Numbered from the stretch's first letter, positions 1-7,780 are shown. The stretch: DNA of 12,266 nt from Desulfocapsa sp. (GCA_029935135.1 JAOZKX010000027.1:1-12266), one strand, 5' to 3'. Notes: a model not told the origin generated them from the sequence alone. A program made the numbers and translations.

Positions 1-356
1 GTATGGTAGGGGAGGATTCCTTTGGTTTTGCTCTGTCGGCAATTGAGGGTTATTCTGCAGGGAAAAGAAATGTTGACCTGCACTATATCGGTGAAATAGA
101 GCAGGCAGCATCCTGTAATATGCTTTTTGTCAGCAGGTCTAAAAGTGATAGTCTTGAGAGTCTTGGCACTGCATTGACGAATTCTCCAGTGTTGACTGTA
201 AGTGATATCCCTGGGTTTACTGATTCTGGGGGAATCATTGAATTTGTAACAAAAAATGATAAGGTTTCTTTTTATATTTCTTTGAAAAGCGCGCGAGAAA
301 AAGGTTTTGAGATCGACGCTTCCCTGTTAAATCTTGCCGCAAAAGTAATTCAATGA
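1..356 (+). CDS. YfiR family (DUF4154) periplasmic protein, C-terminal part
   Basis: This open frame enters from the left edge and ends at TGA 354-356, leaving about 117 residues of a family usually near 180-190. The signal peptide and first third lie outside the window. The in-frame ATG at position 3 is probably internal, because the V-G-E-D-x-F-G it begins resembles a mid-domain segment of the family, not an N-terminus. Numbering from that Met, Cys38 sits in the typical C-x-x-L-F strand. A GFTDSGG turn (71-77) is followed by a strand and by the helical ending 'lysine-serine-alanine-arginine ... [10 protein letters not shown]' that is characteristic of the family. In Pseudomonas, YfiR is a periplasmic repressor that acts on the CHASE8-containing cyclase YfiN. 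Here the stop codon overlaps the start of a CHASE8 hybrid kinase by 4 bp (ATGA), implying translational coupling and a periplasmic partner role. The family call is fairly secure; the partner role is inferred. Confidence 0.8.
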   Translation, partial: MVGEDSFGFALSAIEGYSAGKRNVDLHYIGEIEQAASCNMLFVSRSKSDSLESLGTALTNSPVLTVSDIPGFTDSGGIIEFVTKNDKVSFYISLKSAREKGFEIDASLLNLAAKVIQ

Positions 357-2701
357 GTACGAGAAGCTGGTTTTCTAAATTGCCGATCAGGCACAAATTT
401 AACACGATTATTCTGTTGTCCTGCAGCCTTGCGCTCTTGTCTTCTGCTGCCGTCTATTTTGCCAGTCAATGGTATCTTGCCCAAAAACAGTTGCGAGGAG
501 AATTACAGACGCTTGCCAGTGTAATAGCAGAAAACAGCAGGGCTGGTCTAACCTTTCAGGATAAGGAAACACTGGAGACCATCCTGGCATCGCTTTCTGC
601 AAAATCCACAGTTCTTTGTGCTGGGATATACACCACGGATGGCAGACTTTTTGCTGAATACTGCCAAGTTGGCACTGATATTACTATTCCACTTGAAATG
701 AGTGATGTGGATATGCGTTCGCAGCTTTTTGCAATGCATTTTACCTATGTAAATATTACTCAGCCCATTGTGCTGGAGAGCGAATATATTGGCAGTTTGT
801 TTATTCAGGCAAGTCTTACTGAAATCCGCAGCAACATGCTGTTTATTGGCCTTTTGATGCTTGTTGTTATAGGATTTGGTTTACTGCTGGCTATGGCTTT
901 ATCTACCAGGTTACTTGGAGTGATTACTGACCCTCTTATCACTCTTGCCCATACAATGAAGACGGTTTCTGAGGAAAAACAGTATGATATTCGTGTTCCG
1001 GTAACAGCTGGCGATGAAATTGGCCGCCTGGCCGCTGGCTTTAACAATATGTTAAACCAGATTCAGCAGCGGGATGAACACCTTGAAGATCAGGTGGCGG
1101 AGCGCACTGAAGATCTTGTACAGGCTAAAGAAGAGGCAGAAGCCGCAAGTCTTGCCAAGAGCGAGTTTCTAGCCAATATGAGCCATGAGATAAGGACCCC
1201 GATGAATGGTGTTCTGGGGGTAACAGAACTGCTTTTGCAAGCGAACATCTCGGAAAAACAAAGGAAATTGGTTCGTACCATTGATAGCTCAGGCAGGAAC
1301 CTGCTCTATATTATTAATGATATACTCGATTTTTCCAAGATAGAGGCAGGGAAACTTGAACTGGAAAATGTTGATTTTAATCTTCCAGAGCTTATTGCGA
1401 ATCTCAATGATATCTTTACTCTGAAGGCCAGTACAAAAGGTCTCAGTCTGGTAAGTGATATTGCCGATAATGTGCCGGCATTTGTGCATGGTGACCCAGT
1501 TCGCCTCCGTCAGGTGTTGACGAATCTCATCGAAAATGCAATTAAATTCACCCCCGAGGGCTCGGTGCATGTGAAGGTAAGTTTTGTTGAAGAGGATGGA
1601 AGCGACAGCCTGATAAGATTTGAGGTGACAGATACGGGTATCGGCTTAACACCCGATGAACAGCAAAGGTTGTTTGATGCATTTGTCCAGGCCGACAGCA
1701 CAACAACCAGGAAGTATGGTGGAACAGGTCTTGGTTTGACGATAACCCGGCAACTGGTTGAGCTGATGGGTGGTGCCATTGTGGCCAGAGGAGAGAAGGG
1801 AGTTGGTGCATGTTTTGAGTTTATTATCACCTTGCAATCCTGTGCAGATCAAAAAAATGTGCCTTTTCCCAGTAGCCCGCAAAAGAAGGAGACCGATACG
1901 GGGCTTGTTCAGTATAACTGTCGAGTACTTGTTGCTGAAGATAATCATACAAATCAGATCGTTGTTGAAGGAATGCTTGAGTTACTCGGTTGTCAGGTTG
2001 ATATAGCAGAAGATGGCATGGAAGCTGTGAAGGCATACGCAGAAGAACACTATGATCTTGTTCTTATGGATTGTCAGATGCCAGAGCTTGATGGCTATGG
2101 GGCAACAAAAAAAATCAGAGTCATTGAAGAGAAGAGGCATATTTCCCGCGTTCCAATAGTTGCCCTGACTGCCCATGTGATGAGCGGTGATAAGGAGGAG
2201 TGTATTCATGCCGGAATGGATGATCATCTTGGCAAGCCTTTGCAACTGAAAGCCTTGCTTAGGGTCATGAAAAAATGGCTCCCGGATAGTGCAGGGAAAA
2301 AGATAGAGAACAATATCTTATCGATTGATGCAGTCGAACCGGCGGCAGGAAAAACCCATTTTGATGGATCTGTTTTTGAAAAGTTTCGGCGGATACAGAG
2401 GCCTGACAAGCCGGATATCGTACAATCTATTATTACCAGTTTTTTTGAAAATGCCCCCGCTCAATTACAGGCAATTGAAGATGCCGTAAAATCAAAAGAC
2501 CCGACAACAGTATGGCAGGCAGCGCATGTTATGAAGTCAACGGGGGCTACGATTGGTGCCTTTCATATGGCTGAGATCTGTCGGTTGATGGAAATGAACG
2601 GCAGGGAAGGGAAGCTTGCAGACAGTGAGCAGCTTTTTGCAGAATTAAAGGAAGAGTATCCAGTCGTCGCTGCCCAGCTACACGATCTGTTGGACGATTA
2701 G
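353..2701 (+). CDS. CHASE8-HAMP hybrid sensor histidine kinase with receiver and Hpt domains
   Basis: A 782-residue inner-membrane hybrid kinase. Domains in order: TM1 about 18-38; a periplasmic CHASE8-type sensor about 40-155, with an A-G-L-T-F-x-D start and an I-Y-x-x-D-G-x-x-F-A-x-Y segment near 92-103; TM2 about 162-185; HAMP about 186-240; a short coiled coil. The HisKA domain has phospho-acceptor His278 in [12 protein letters not shown]. The HATPase domain shows the N box (Asn391, Asn395), the G1 box DTGIG (427-431) and the G2 box GGTGLGL (456-462). The receiver (about 523-643) has acidic residues Glu529/Asp530, phospho-acceptor Asp573, Thr606 and Lys628. The C-terminal Hpt domain has His725 in an AAHVMKST context. 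All catalytic residues are present, so a complete His-Asp-His relay is encoded; its final response regulator is not in the window. Cys89 and Cys104 are in the sensor and could form a disulfide. The start at 353 overlaps the YfiR-like stop, and the MFS gene begins 7 bp after the stop. Confidence 0.95.
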   Translation: MSTRSWFSKLPIRHKFNTIILLSCSLALLSSAAVYFASQWYLAQKQLRGELQTLASVIAENSRAGLTFQDKETLETILASLSAKSTVLCAGIYTTDGRLFAEYCQVGTDITIPLEMSDVDMRSQLFAMHFTYVNITQPIVLESEYIGSLFIQASLTEIRSNMLFIGLLMLVVIGFGLLLAMALSTRLLGVITDPLITLAHTMKTVSEEKQYDIRVPVTAGDEIGRLAAGFNNMLNQIQQRDEHLEDQVAERTEDLVQAKEEAEAASLAKSEFLANMSHEIRTPMNGVLGVTELLLQANISEKQRKLVRTIDSSGRNLLYIINDILDFSKIEAGKLELENVDFNLPELIANLNDIFTLKASTKGLSLVSDIADNVPAFVHGDPVRLRQVLTNLIENAIKFTPEGSVHVKVSFVEEDGSDSLIRFEVTDTGIGLTPDEQQRLFDAFVQADSTTTRKYGGTGLGLTITRQLVELMGGAIVARGEKGVGACFEFIITLQSCADQKNVPFPSSPQKKETDTGLVQYNCRVLVAEDNHTNQIVVEGMLELLGCQVDIAEDGMEAVKAYAEEHYDLVLMDCQMPELDGYGATKKIRVIEEKRHISRVPIVALTAHVMSGDKEECIHAGMDDHLGKPLQLKALLRVMKKWLPDSAGKKIENNILSIDAVEPAAGKTHFDGSVFEKFRRIQRPDKPDIVQSIITSFFENAPAQLQAIEDAVKSKDPTTVWQAAHVMKSTGATIGAFHMAEICRLMEMNGREGKLADSEQLFAELKEEYPVVAAQLHDLLDD

Positions 2702-2708
2702 TGTTTGA

Positions 2709-4082
2709 ATGGTAGCAAAAGTCTCCCCATTTTCTTTAAAAAATATCCAGCTCTTTATTGCTCTGAGAATATTTTTTAATTCCAGGTTCTACTATCCTGT
2801 ATTTACCATTCTCTTTCTTGATTTTGGTCTGACTCTGGAGCAATTCGCCATTTTAAATGCTGTCTGGGCAGCCACCATAGTTTTGGCAGAAGTCCCTTCA
2901 GGGGCGTTGGCCGATATCATAGGGCGCAGACAACTGCTAATCATGACTTCAGTTTTTATGATGCTGGAAATGGCATTGATAAGTTTTGTGCCGTTGGGAA
3001 ATGTGGCTGTTATCTTCTGGGTCTTTCTTCTGAATCGTGTGCTAAGTGGCCTGGCAGAGGCGATGGCAAGTGGTGCTGATGAGGCACTGGCCTATGATAC
3101 CCTTGTTGAGGCAGGTATCGAAGAGAAATGGCCCCATGTTCTTGAGGTACAGATGCGTTATAAGGCCATTGCAGCCTTTTTGACCATGACTATCGGGGCA
3201 TTGATCTACGATCCGGATATGGTAAACCGGGTTTTTCTCCTCCTTGGCAGTTCCGTTCTGGTTGTTCAGGAACAGTCCATGCGTTTTCCCATATATCTGA
3301 CGCTGATCCTTTCTCTTTGTTCTCTTGTCTGTTCATTACTTATGCGGGATCCGTTGCAGAGTGAAAAAGAAACTGAAAGGAGATCTTTTTCCCTTGCTTC
3401 AATTGGGGCAGCAGGTCAAAAGACGCTTACGGCAGGGAAATGGATCGTGAAGAGTCCGTTTGCGCTGGCGGTTATTCTTTTTGGGATGACCTATGACCAC
3501 ATTTTACGGATGGTGGTCACCATGACCAGCGAATACTTTCGGCAGATTGATCTTCCCGATGCGAGTTTTGGGATTATCGGAGCGACTATGTCTTTACTGG
3601 GGATCTTTATTCCTCGTCTGGCAAGGTATATGGCGGCCCATTATTCACCCGTACAGATTGCCTTCTTCTTAGCATTGAACAGTCTGTTTACCTTATGGGC
3701 ACTGCAGCTTTTTGTTCCTTACTGGGGATTGCTGCCGATGATGCTGGTTTACAGCGGAATGATTTTCACATCCTTTTTTAGCAGTCATTATTTGAATCAG
3801 CAGACAAGCTCGGACCAGCGGGCCACAGTTCTCAGCTTTAAGGGGCTGGCCTTTAACCTGGCCTACGGCATGATAGGTGTCCTCTTCGCCTCATGGGTAT
3901 ATGCTCTCAAAACAAAAAATCATAATGAACATCCAGAATGGTCAGAGGCTCTTGTCAGCGGACAGAGTTTCCAGGAAGGAATGGCATACTTCCTGCCCTA
4001 TACCTTTTTTATTCTTCTCCTTATTCTTTTCTTTTCTGCCTGGCTTCTTCGCTCGACAACTATCCATAAACAGGTTGGCTGA
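2709..4082 (+). CDS. Major facilitator superfamily transporter
   Basis: A 457-residue polytopic membrane protein with the expected length and roughly 12 hydrophobic segments. The MFS signature motif A is seen as GALADIIGRR at residues 65-74, in the TM2-TM3 loop. An S-G-x-x-E-A ... A-D-E-A-L-A-Y-D stretch (about 113-130) and an R-A-T-V-L-S-F element (371-377) also fit MFS subfamilies annotated as efflux or uncharacterised transporters. A long cytoplasmic central loop (about 213-245) splits the two six-helix halves. The ATG at 2709 is preceded in frame by TGA at 2706-2708, so there is no further upstream start. It lies 7 bp after the kinase stop with no strong Shine-Dalgarno, consistent with translation coupled to the kinase gene. 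The substrate cannot be told from sequence. Co-transcription with a sensor kinase suggests either a signal-linked efflux pump or a transporter that modulates the sensed ligand. Confidence 0.9.
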   Translation: MVAKVSPFSLKNIQLFIALRIFFNSRFYYPVFTILFLDFGLTLEQFAILNAVWAATIVLAEVPSGALADIIGRRQLLIMTSVFMMLEMALISFVPLGNVAVIFWVFLLNRVLSGLAEAMASGADEALAYDTLVEAGIEEKWPHVLEVQMRYKAIAAFLTMTIGALIYDPDMVNRVFLLLGSSVLVVQEQSMRFPIYLTLILSLCSLVCSLLMRDPLQSEKETERRSFSLASIGAAGQKTLTAGKWIVKSPFALAVILFGMTYDHILRMVVTMTSEYFRQIDLPDASFGIIGATMSLLGIFIPRLARYMAAHYSPVQIAFFLALNSLFTLWALQLFVPYWGLLPMMLVYSGMIFTSFFSSHYLNQQTSSDQRATVLSFKGLAFNLAYGMIGVLFASWVYALKTKNHNEHPEWSEALVSGQSFQEGMAYFLPYTFFILLLILFFSAWLLRSTTIHKQVG

Positions 4083-4086
4083 TACC

Positions 4087-5067
4087 TTATACAGGTTTGG
4101 TCTGTGTGGTCTTGGGGTGTGGGACAACCGGTTTGCTGACCTTTTTGGCAGTTGCCTTATTCTGTTGGATGGTGGACATGGCGGCAGTGACCATAGAAGC
4201 AACATCTGTAAGGTTGCCAGGGAGAATCATTGTGTTGTTTTCTTTGGCAAGGTTACCAAACTCCTTTACATAACTTTTCGCTACTTCAAGATTGGCAGCT
4301 TCTGTGCCACCAGGTCGTGAGAGACTTTCTGCTACTTTTCGTATCCCTTCAGCAGTGGCTTCTGCCACCATCAGGATTTCCTGAGCCTTTCCCTCCGCCT
4401 CATTGATACGTTTCATCTTTTCGCCTTCAGAAAGGGCAATGGCCTCTGCCCGGTTGCCAGCAGCCAGGTTAATGGTTGCCTGCTTCTCTCCTTCTGATCG
4501 TGCTATTTCAGCACGTTTTTCCCGTTCTGCCTTCATCTGTTTTTCCATGGCTTCAAGGACAGTGCGCGGTGGTTGAATGTCTTTGATCTCATAACGCAGA
4601 ACCTTTACCCCCCAGTTCTTAGCCGCTTCATCAAGTGCCATAACAACCTGCCCATTCAATGTTTCCCGGGCTTCAAAAGATTTATCCAGTTCAATTTTAC
4701 CAATGGCAGAGCGGAGCGAAGTTTGAGCAAGCTGGGCGGTGGCAAAGTGGTAATTGTCGATCCCGTAAGCAGATTTTTTTGAATCGATTACTTGCAGGTA
4801 GAGGATGCCATCGACTTCCAGGGTTACATTATCTGCTGTGATACAGGTTTGAGCGGAGATATCAATTGGCTCTTCTTTCAGACTTCGCTTATAGGCAACA
4901 CGATCCAAAAAAGGAATAAGAATATGAAAGCCAGCCTGCAGAGTTCCTCTGTATTTGCCAAGTCGTTCTACCACATATTCACTGCGTTGGGGGACAACCA
5001 CAGCAGTTTTGATAAGAATAACTACCATAAATGCGATCAGAATGCCCAGGCCAATAAAAGTTTCCAT
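4087..5067 (-). CDS. qmcA: Stomatin/QmcA-like SPFH domain membrane protein
   Basis: A 326-residue SPFH (band 7) protein. An N-terminal membrane anchor (about 4-24) is followed by the SPFH domain (about 25-190), with family landmarks VVVPQRSEYVVERLGKY, a G-F-H-I-L-I-P-F segment near 46-53 and an I-x-D-I-Q-P-P-R segment near 161-168. A long Glu/Ala-rich coiled coil (about 170-250) contains repeated S-E-G-E-K motifs. The C-terminal Lys/Thr/Pro-rich tail is probably disordered. Family members oligomerise into ring or cage assemblies in the inner membrane and mark membrane microdomains; E. coli QmcA is the closest named relative in style. The gene lies 49 bp downstream of nfeD on the same strand, the classic NfeD-stomatin pairing. 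An AAGGA site 6 bp upstream of the ATG supports the start. The 3' end faces the MFS gene with only 4 bp between stop codons. The symbol is a family-level assignment. Confidence 0.9.
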   Translation of the reverse strand: METFIGLGILIAFMVVILIKTAVVVPQRSEYVVERLGKYRGTLQAGFHILIPFLDRVAYKRSLKEEPIDISAQTCITADNVTLEVDGILYLQVIDSKKSAYGIDNYHFATAQLAQTSLRSAIGKIELDKSFEARETLNGQVVMALDEAAKNWGVKVLRYEIKDIQPPRTVLEAMEKQMKAEREKRAEIARSEGEKQATINLAAGNRAEAIALSEGEKMKRINEAEGKAQEILMVAEATAEGIRKVAESLSRPGGTEAANLEVAKSYVKEFGNLAKENNTMILPGNLTDVASMVTAAMSTIQQNKATAKKVSKPVVPHPKTTQTKPV

Positions 5068-5116
5068 GGTTTTTTCCTTTAGTATGAGAATTTTGTAAGA
5101 CTAAGGTTGATTGGAA

Positions 5117-5560
5117 CTATGAGATCTTTTTCACTGTAATAAGTAGTTCTTCCTGTTTTACAATGAGAGCGACTTCACCCTCTGCCAATACTTCATCGCC
5201 AGTGGCCTGCCAGAAGGTTCCTGCGAATTTAACCTGTCCTTCAGCAGGGGGGTGGATTGCCTGAGTAACGGTACATTTTTCACCGCCTTTGGCCATAATC
5301 GTATCCTGTCCATCATCTTTCGAGTCGCCGATAAAGACTTTTTTTACAACACCTCGCAGTCCAAACAGAGTAACCAGGGAGGCGATGAGAAAAACAGCCA
5401 GTTGGGTATTGAGATTCCAGCCAAAAAAATAGACGCCGAGGCCGGTTATCCAGGCAGCAAGTCCAAAGAAGAACATGATAAAACCAGGGACGGCCATTTC
5501 CATAACAAAGAGAATAACACCAATACTCAGCCAGAGTAACCAGGGGGATGCAAGTTCCAT
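5117..5560 (-). CDS. nfeD: NfeD family membrane protein (short form)
   Basis: A 147-residue short NfeD protein (E. coli YbbJ type) lacking the N-terminal ClpP-like protease domain of long NfeDs. Hydrophobic segments at about 7-25, 27-45 and 52-70 anchor it in the membrane. The C-terminal region (about 90-145) is the NfeD OB-fold, recognisable by the spaced G-Q-V-K-F-A-G-x-x-W-x-A element (108-119) and the following E-V-L-A-E-G-E-V-A-L-I-V strand pair. NfeD proteins are thought to interact through this soluble domain with the stomatin-family protein encoded beside them, which here is the next gene downstream. A GAGGAAA Shine-Dalgarno sits just upstream of the ATG at 5558-5560. The upstream 314-bp gap holds a weak terminator and a REPIN-like element, so nfeD-qmcA is probably its own transcription unit. 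Confidence 0.9.
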   Translation of the reverse strand: MELASPWLLWLSIGVILFVMEMAVPGFIMFFFGLAAWITGLGVYFFGWNLNTQLAVFLIASLVTLFGLRGVVKKVFIGDSKDDGQDTIMAKGGEKCTVTQAIHPPAEGQVKFAGTFWQATGDEVLAEGEVALIVKQEELLITVKKIS

Positions 5561-5587
5561 TCGTTTCCTCAGAGGTTTAAAGGGAGT

Positions 5588-5615
5588 AAAAAAGCAGGAT
5601 CAATCATGAATCCGC
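5588..5615 (-). terminator. Weak intrinsic terminator-like hairpin upstream of nfeD
   Basis: Read leftward, a GC-GGAT stem pairs with ATCC-(T bulge)-GC around a 9-nt loop, and six T residues follow directly (the A run at 5588-5593 on the + strand). The stem is short and bulged, so efficiency would be low. It lies 28 bp before the nfeD start and could end read-through from lysE or attenuate nfeD. Confidence 0.3.
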
Positions 5616-5626
5616 TTTCTGTTTCC

Positions 5627-5777
5627 TGATTACCATTAAAACTCAGGTAACTGCTAAGTTGAACTGTAGGAGCTCGCCCCTGCGAGCGATTTTCAAGGTT
5701 TGGCAACATGTTTATTCGCTCGCAAGGGGCGAGCTCCTACAACACTATGCAACAAAGCTGAGCTTTAGTGGTAATCA
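5627..5777. repeat. Outer inverted repeat enclosing the REPIN-like doublet
   Basis: The 20-nt arm at 5627-5646 (starting TGATTACCA, ending CTCAG) matches the reverse complement of 5758-5777 at 18 of 20 positions. One of the two differences would be a G-U wobble in RNA. The intervening 5647-5664 and 5742-5757 pair only loosely before the inner REP arms begin. The whole 151-bp stretch can therefore fold as a long cruciform or hairpin. No clear target-site duplication flanks it. Confidence 0.65.
5665..5741. repeat. REPIN-like doublet: two inverted GTAG-headed REP units
   Basis: The left unit is 5665-5689. The right unit, 5716-5741, is its exact reverse complement except for one extra base. The units are separated by a 26-bp AT-rich spacer. 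Each begins TGTAGGAGCTCGCCCC (on its own strand) and contains its own hairpin: GCTCGC (5672-5677) with GCGAGC (5682-5687) around a 4-nt loop in the left copy, and 5718-5723 with 5729-5734 around 5 nt in the right copy. A GTAG tetranucleotide 5' of an imperfect palindrome, in inverted pairs, is the established architecture of REP elements and REPINs mobilised by RAYT (TnpA-REP, Y1 transposase) proteins. Only one doublet occurs in the window and no RAYT gene is present. Copy number elsewhere is unknown, so the REPIN label is structural. Confidence 0.7.
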
Positions 5778-5874
5778 AGTTCTGTTTTGTTATTGTATGC
5801 AAAAGGAAGGAAACAGTCAAATGGCTGTGGGCCAAATTATCTAATAAGGGAGAGAGTGTCGCTTTAATGTACTG

Positions 5875-6489
5875 TCACTTTTTTAAAAGCAGCAGAGAAC
5901 CCGCAGTTATCATTACCCCACCGGCACATCTGTTTATGTTTGTCACTGTTCTGCTGTTGCTAAAGAGTTGCTTTGTTCGTGCAGCTGTCCAGGCATAGAA
6001 CAAGAGAACAGTTGCCAGTACAGTTGCCATGACACAACTGATACTGATAACATCTGTGTGTGTGAGAGAGTTTAAGTCGACAAATGTGGGAAGAAAACCA
6101 AGGTAGAAGAAAATCACTTTGGGGTTTGCCAGGGTGATGAGAAGGCCGCTTGTAAATGTCTGTTTTGCCCTTAGTTTTGGCGTCTTTGTCGTGGCGCTTG
6201 TCTGCGGAGACGATTGCCAGATCTTGATTCCCAGCCAGATAAGATAGATTCCGCCTGCATATTTTACCAGGATAAAGAAGCTGCCGAGCAGTTCCGCAAC
6301 GGATGAGAGTCCATAGATTGCCAGAAGCAGGAAGATCAGATCTCCTGTGATGATACCAAGGACCAGAACAGCAGCGCTGGCAAAGCCGCTGGCCAGTGCT
6401 CTGGCAACCGTTGCAAAGACACCCGGTCCTGGTGATGCTGCCAATACAAACATGGCAGCACCAAAGCTTAGGAGGGTAAGAAATGTCAT
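5875..6489 (-). CDS. LysE/RhtB family amino-acid exporter
   Basis: A 204-residue inner-membrane protein of typical LysE/RhtB size with about six hydrophobic segments. Family hallmarks are SPGPGVF (19-25) in the first helix with a downstream A-R-A-L-A-S-G-F stretch, a Y-A-G-G-I-Y-L-I-W-L-G-I-K-I-W segment (77-91), and GLLITLANPKVIFFYLGFLP (115-134) with the conserved N-P-K (122-124). These transporters export amino acids or related small metabolites in exchange for protons; the substrate is not predictable here. The ATG lies 6 bp after the aminotransferase stop, so the two genes are almost certainly co-transcribed. The Shine-Dalgarno is weak (an AGG within the end of the upstream gene), which fits translational coupling. 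Confidence 0.88.
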   Translation of the reverse strand: MTFLTLLSFGAAMFVLAASPGPGVFATVARALASGFASAAVLVLGIITGDLIFLLLAIYGLSSVAELLGSFFILVKYAGGIYLIWLGIKIWQSSPQTSATTKTPKLRAKQTFTSGLLITLANPKVIFFYLGFLPTFVDLNSLTHTDVISISCVMATVLATVLLFYAWTAARTKQLFSNSRTVTNINRCAGGVMITAGSLLLLKK

Positions 6490-6495
6490 TGTCTG

Positions 6496-7683
6496 TCAGG
6501 CCTGTTTTGCTTTGGCCATTGCTTTTGTAAAGGCCTCCGCAGATCCTGCAATAACTGAATCACTGACACAGAATGCCAGCCGAAAATAGCCGGGAGCTCC
6601 AAATCCGCGTCCGGGGACGGCGAGGATTTTTTCTTCCTGGAGGATGGCACAAAACTTAACATCATCTTCAATGGGAGCCTTGGGAAAGACATAGAAAGCA
6701 CCTTTTGGGGCAATAAAATCATATCCCGCATCTGCCAGAATTTTGCAGAATGTTTCGCGTCTGGCCACATAGATTGAGTTGTCTACACTGGCGTCCTGCA
6801 GTTCTGCAACCACTCGTTGCATAAGGGCAGGAGCGTTGACAAAGCCGAGAATGCGGTTGGCAAGGGTCATTGCATCCAGGAGGGCTGTTTTGTCTGTGAT
6901 GTCAGGGTGTACAGCAAGGTAGCCGATTCGTTCACCGGGCAGGGAGAGATCTTTGGAGTAGGAGGAAAGGACGATGGAATTCTTCGTTGACTGAAAAATA
7001 CTGCCCACCACATTATCATCAAAGATAATTTTGCGGTAGGGTTCATCAGCAAGCAGATATATGGTAGTTTTAAACTCTGCGCCCTTCAGATCCAGTAATG
7101 CACCCAGTTGATTTAACGCATCCTGGGAGTAGATCTGCCCTGTGGGGTTATTGGGTGAATTGATAATTATGGCCTTGGTGTTCTCTGTAAGGGCTGCTTC
7201 TATGGCATCAAGGTCAAGGTTGAATTCAGAATCCGTCTGGACAATCTTGCTCACTCCACCATGATTATCCACATAAAAATTATACTCCACAAAGTAGGGG
7301 GCAAGGAGGATTACTTCTTCACCAGGGTTGAGGAGTGCCTTCATTACAACATTGAGAGCCCCTGCTGCTCCACAGGTCATCAGCATATCACCATGAAAAA
7401 TCTCAATTCCATGCTCTTTGGACATCTTACCTGCAAGTGCCTCACGGACCCAGGGGTAGCCACCGTTTGGCATATACGCATGCATGCCAGGGGTTTCTTC
7501 ACTGACAATCTCCTGGATGACTTTGTTGTATTCCGGTGGTGGCGGCACATCGGGATTGCCCAGGGAAAAATCAAAGACATTATCAGCACCGAATTCGGCT
7601 TTCATCTTTGCTCCCTCTTCAAACATTTTCCGAATCCAGGAGGATTTTTCTGCAAAACTCCGCATTTTAGTGGATATAGTCAT
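6496..7683 (-). CDS. Pyridoxal-phosphate class I/II aminotransferase (aspartate aminotransferase-like)
   Basis: A 395-residue cytosolic fold-type I PLP enzyme of normal length. Visible landmarks are the N-terminal substrate-side element LGNPDVPPP (41-49), the SPNNPTG loop (176-182) with Asn179 contacting PLP, ADEPYRK (212-218) with Asp213 and Tyr216 for the cofactor ring, the Schiff-base Lys244 in SSYSKDLSLPGERIGY, and Arg368 in YFRLAF for the substrate carboxylate. All catalytic residues are intact. The family transfers amino groups between amino acids and 2-oxo acids; specificity (aspartate, alanine, aromatic or branched-chain) cannot be resolved. GAAGGAG just upstream of the ATG at 7681-7683 fixes the start. 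A LysE-type exporter follows 6 bp later, hinting that the operon manages excess of a specific amino acid. A 92-bp gap with short repeats separates it from djlA. Confidence 0.93.
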   Translation of the reverse strand: MTISTKMRSFAEKSSWIRKMFEEGAKMKAEFGADNVFDFSLGNPDVPPPPEYNKVIQEIVSEETPGMHAYMPNGGYPWVREALAGKMSKEHGIEIFHGDMLMTCGAAGALNVVMKALLNPGEEVILLAPYFVEYNFYVDNHGGVSKIVQTDSEFNLDLDAIEAALTENTKAIIINSPNNPTGQIYSQDALNQLGALLDLKGAEFKTTIYLLADEPYRKIIFDDNVVGSIFQSTKNSIVLSSYSKDLSLPGERIGYLAVHPDITDKTALLDAMTLANRILGFVNAPALMQRVVAELQDASVDNSIYVARRETFCKILADAGYDFIAPKGAFYVFPKAPIEDDVKFCAILQEEKILAVPGRGFGAPGYFRLAFCVSDSVIAGSAEAFTKAMAKAKQA

Positions 7684-7697
7684 TGAATTACTCCTTC

Positions 7698-7780
7698 ATA
7701 GTTACTTTTATTGTAATTGTTCAGCGAGGGCACTGATTTGCCCCTAGCATTGGACTGTAACTGAATAGTTACCTTTTATT
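7698..7780. repeat. Short direct repeat and dyad upstream of the aminotransferase gene
   Basis: The sequence ATAGTTAC(C)TTTTATT occurs at 7698-7712 and again at 7765-7780, the second copy overlapping the djlA stop codon. The second copy also contributes to a 16-bp dyad, GTAACT-GAAT-AGTTAC, at 7757-7772. The leftward strand has no T tract after the dyad, so it is not an intrinsic terminator for djlA. It may be an operator or a small duplication scar. No good promoter was found in this gap. Confidence 0.4.

Larger units (their letters stand above)
5561..5874. other. 314-bp intergenic region carrying palindromic repeats
   Basis: This gap lies between lysE (stop at 5875) and nfeD (start at 5560), both leftward. 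It holds a weak terminator-like hairpin (5588-5615) and a nested palindrome with a REPIN-like core (5627-5777). The remaining 5778-5874 is AT-rich and shows nothing I can name. Short open frames run through it on the + strand, but they read through the palindrome and resemble no known protein. No convincing sigma-70 promoter for nfeD is visible; a TTGATC hexamer followed 17 bp later by TTAAAC (reading leftward) is only a poor match. Confidence 0.6.

Noticed and set aside
2107..2114. Run of eight A residues in the kinase receiver region as a programmed slippage site
   Set aside because: It encodes Thr-Lys-Lys-Ile in the intact receiver frame with full domains on both sides. No slippery-site structure or useful alternative frame was seen.
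3877..4320. + strand open frame spanning the MFS 3' end and antisense to the SPFH gene
   Set aside because: Both overlapped genes are clear family members, so this frame is a shadow with no domain signal.
5659..5998. Small + strand open frames in the nfeD-lysE gap
   Set aside because: They are translated through the palindromic repeat or antisense to the lysE end and show no family features. A purine-rich site before ATG 5821 would yield only seven codons.
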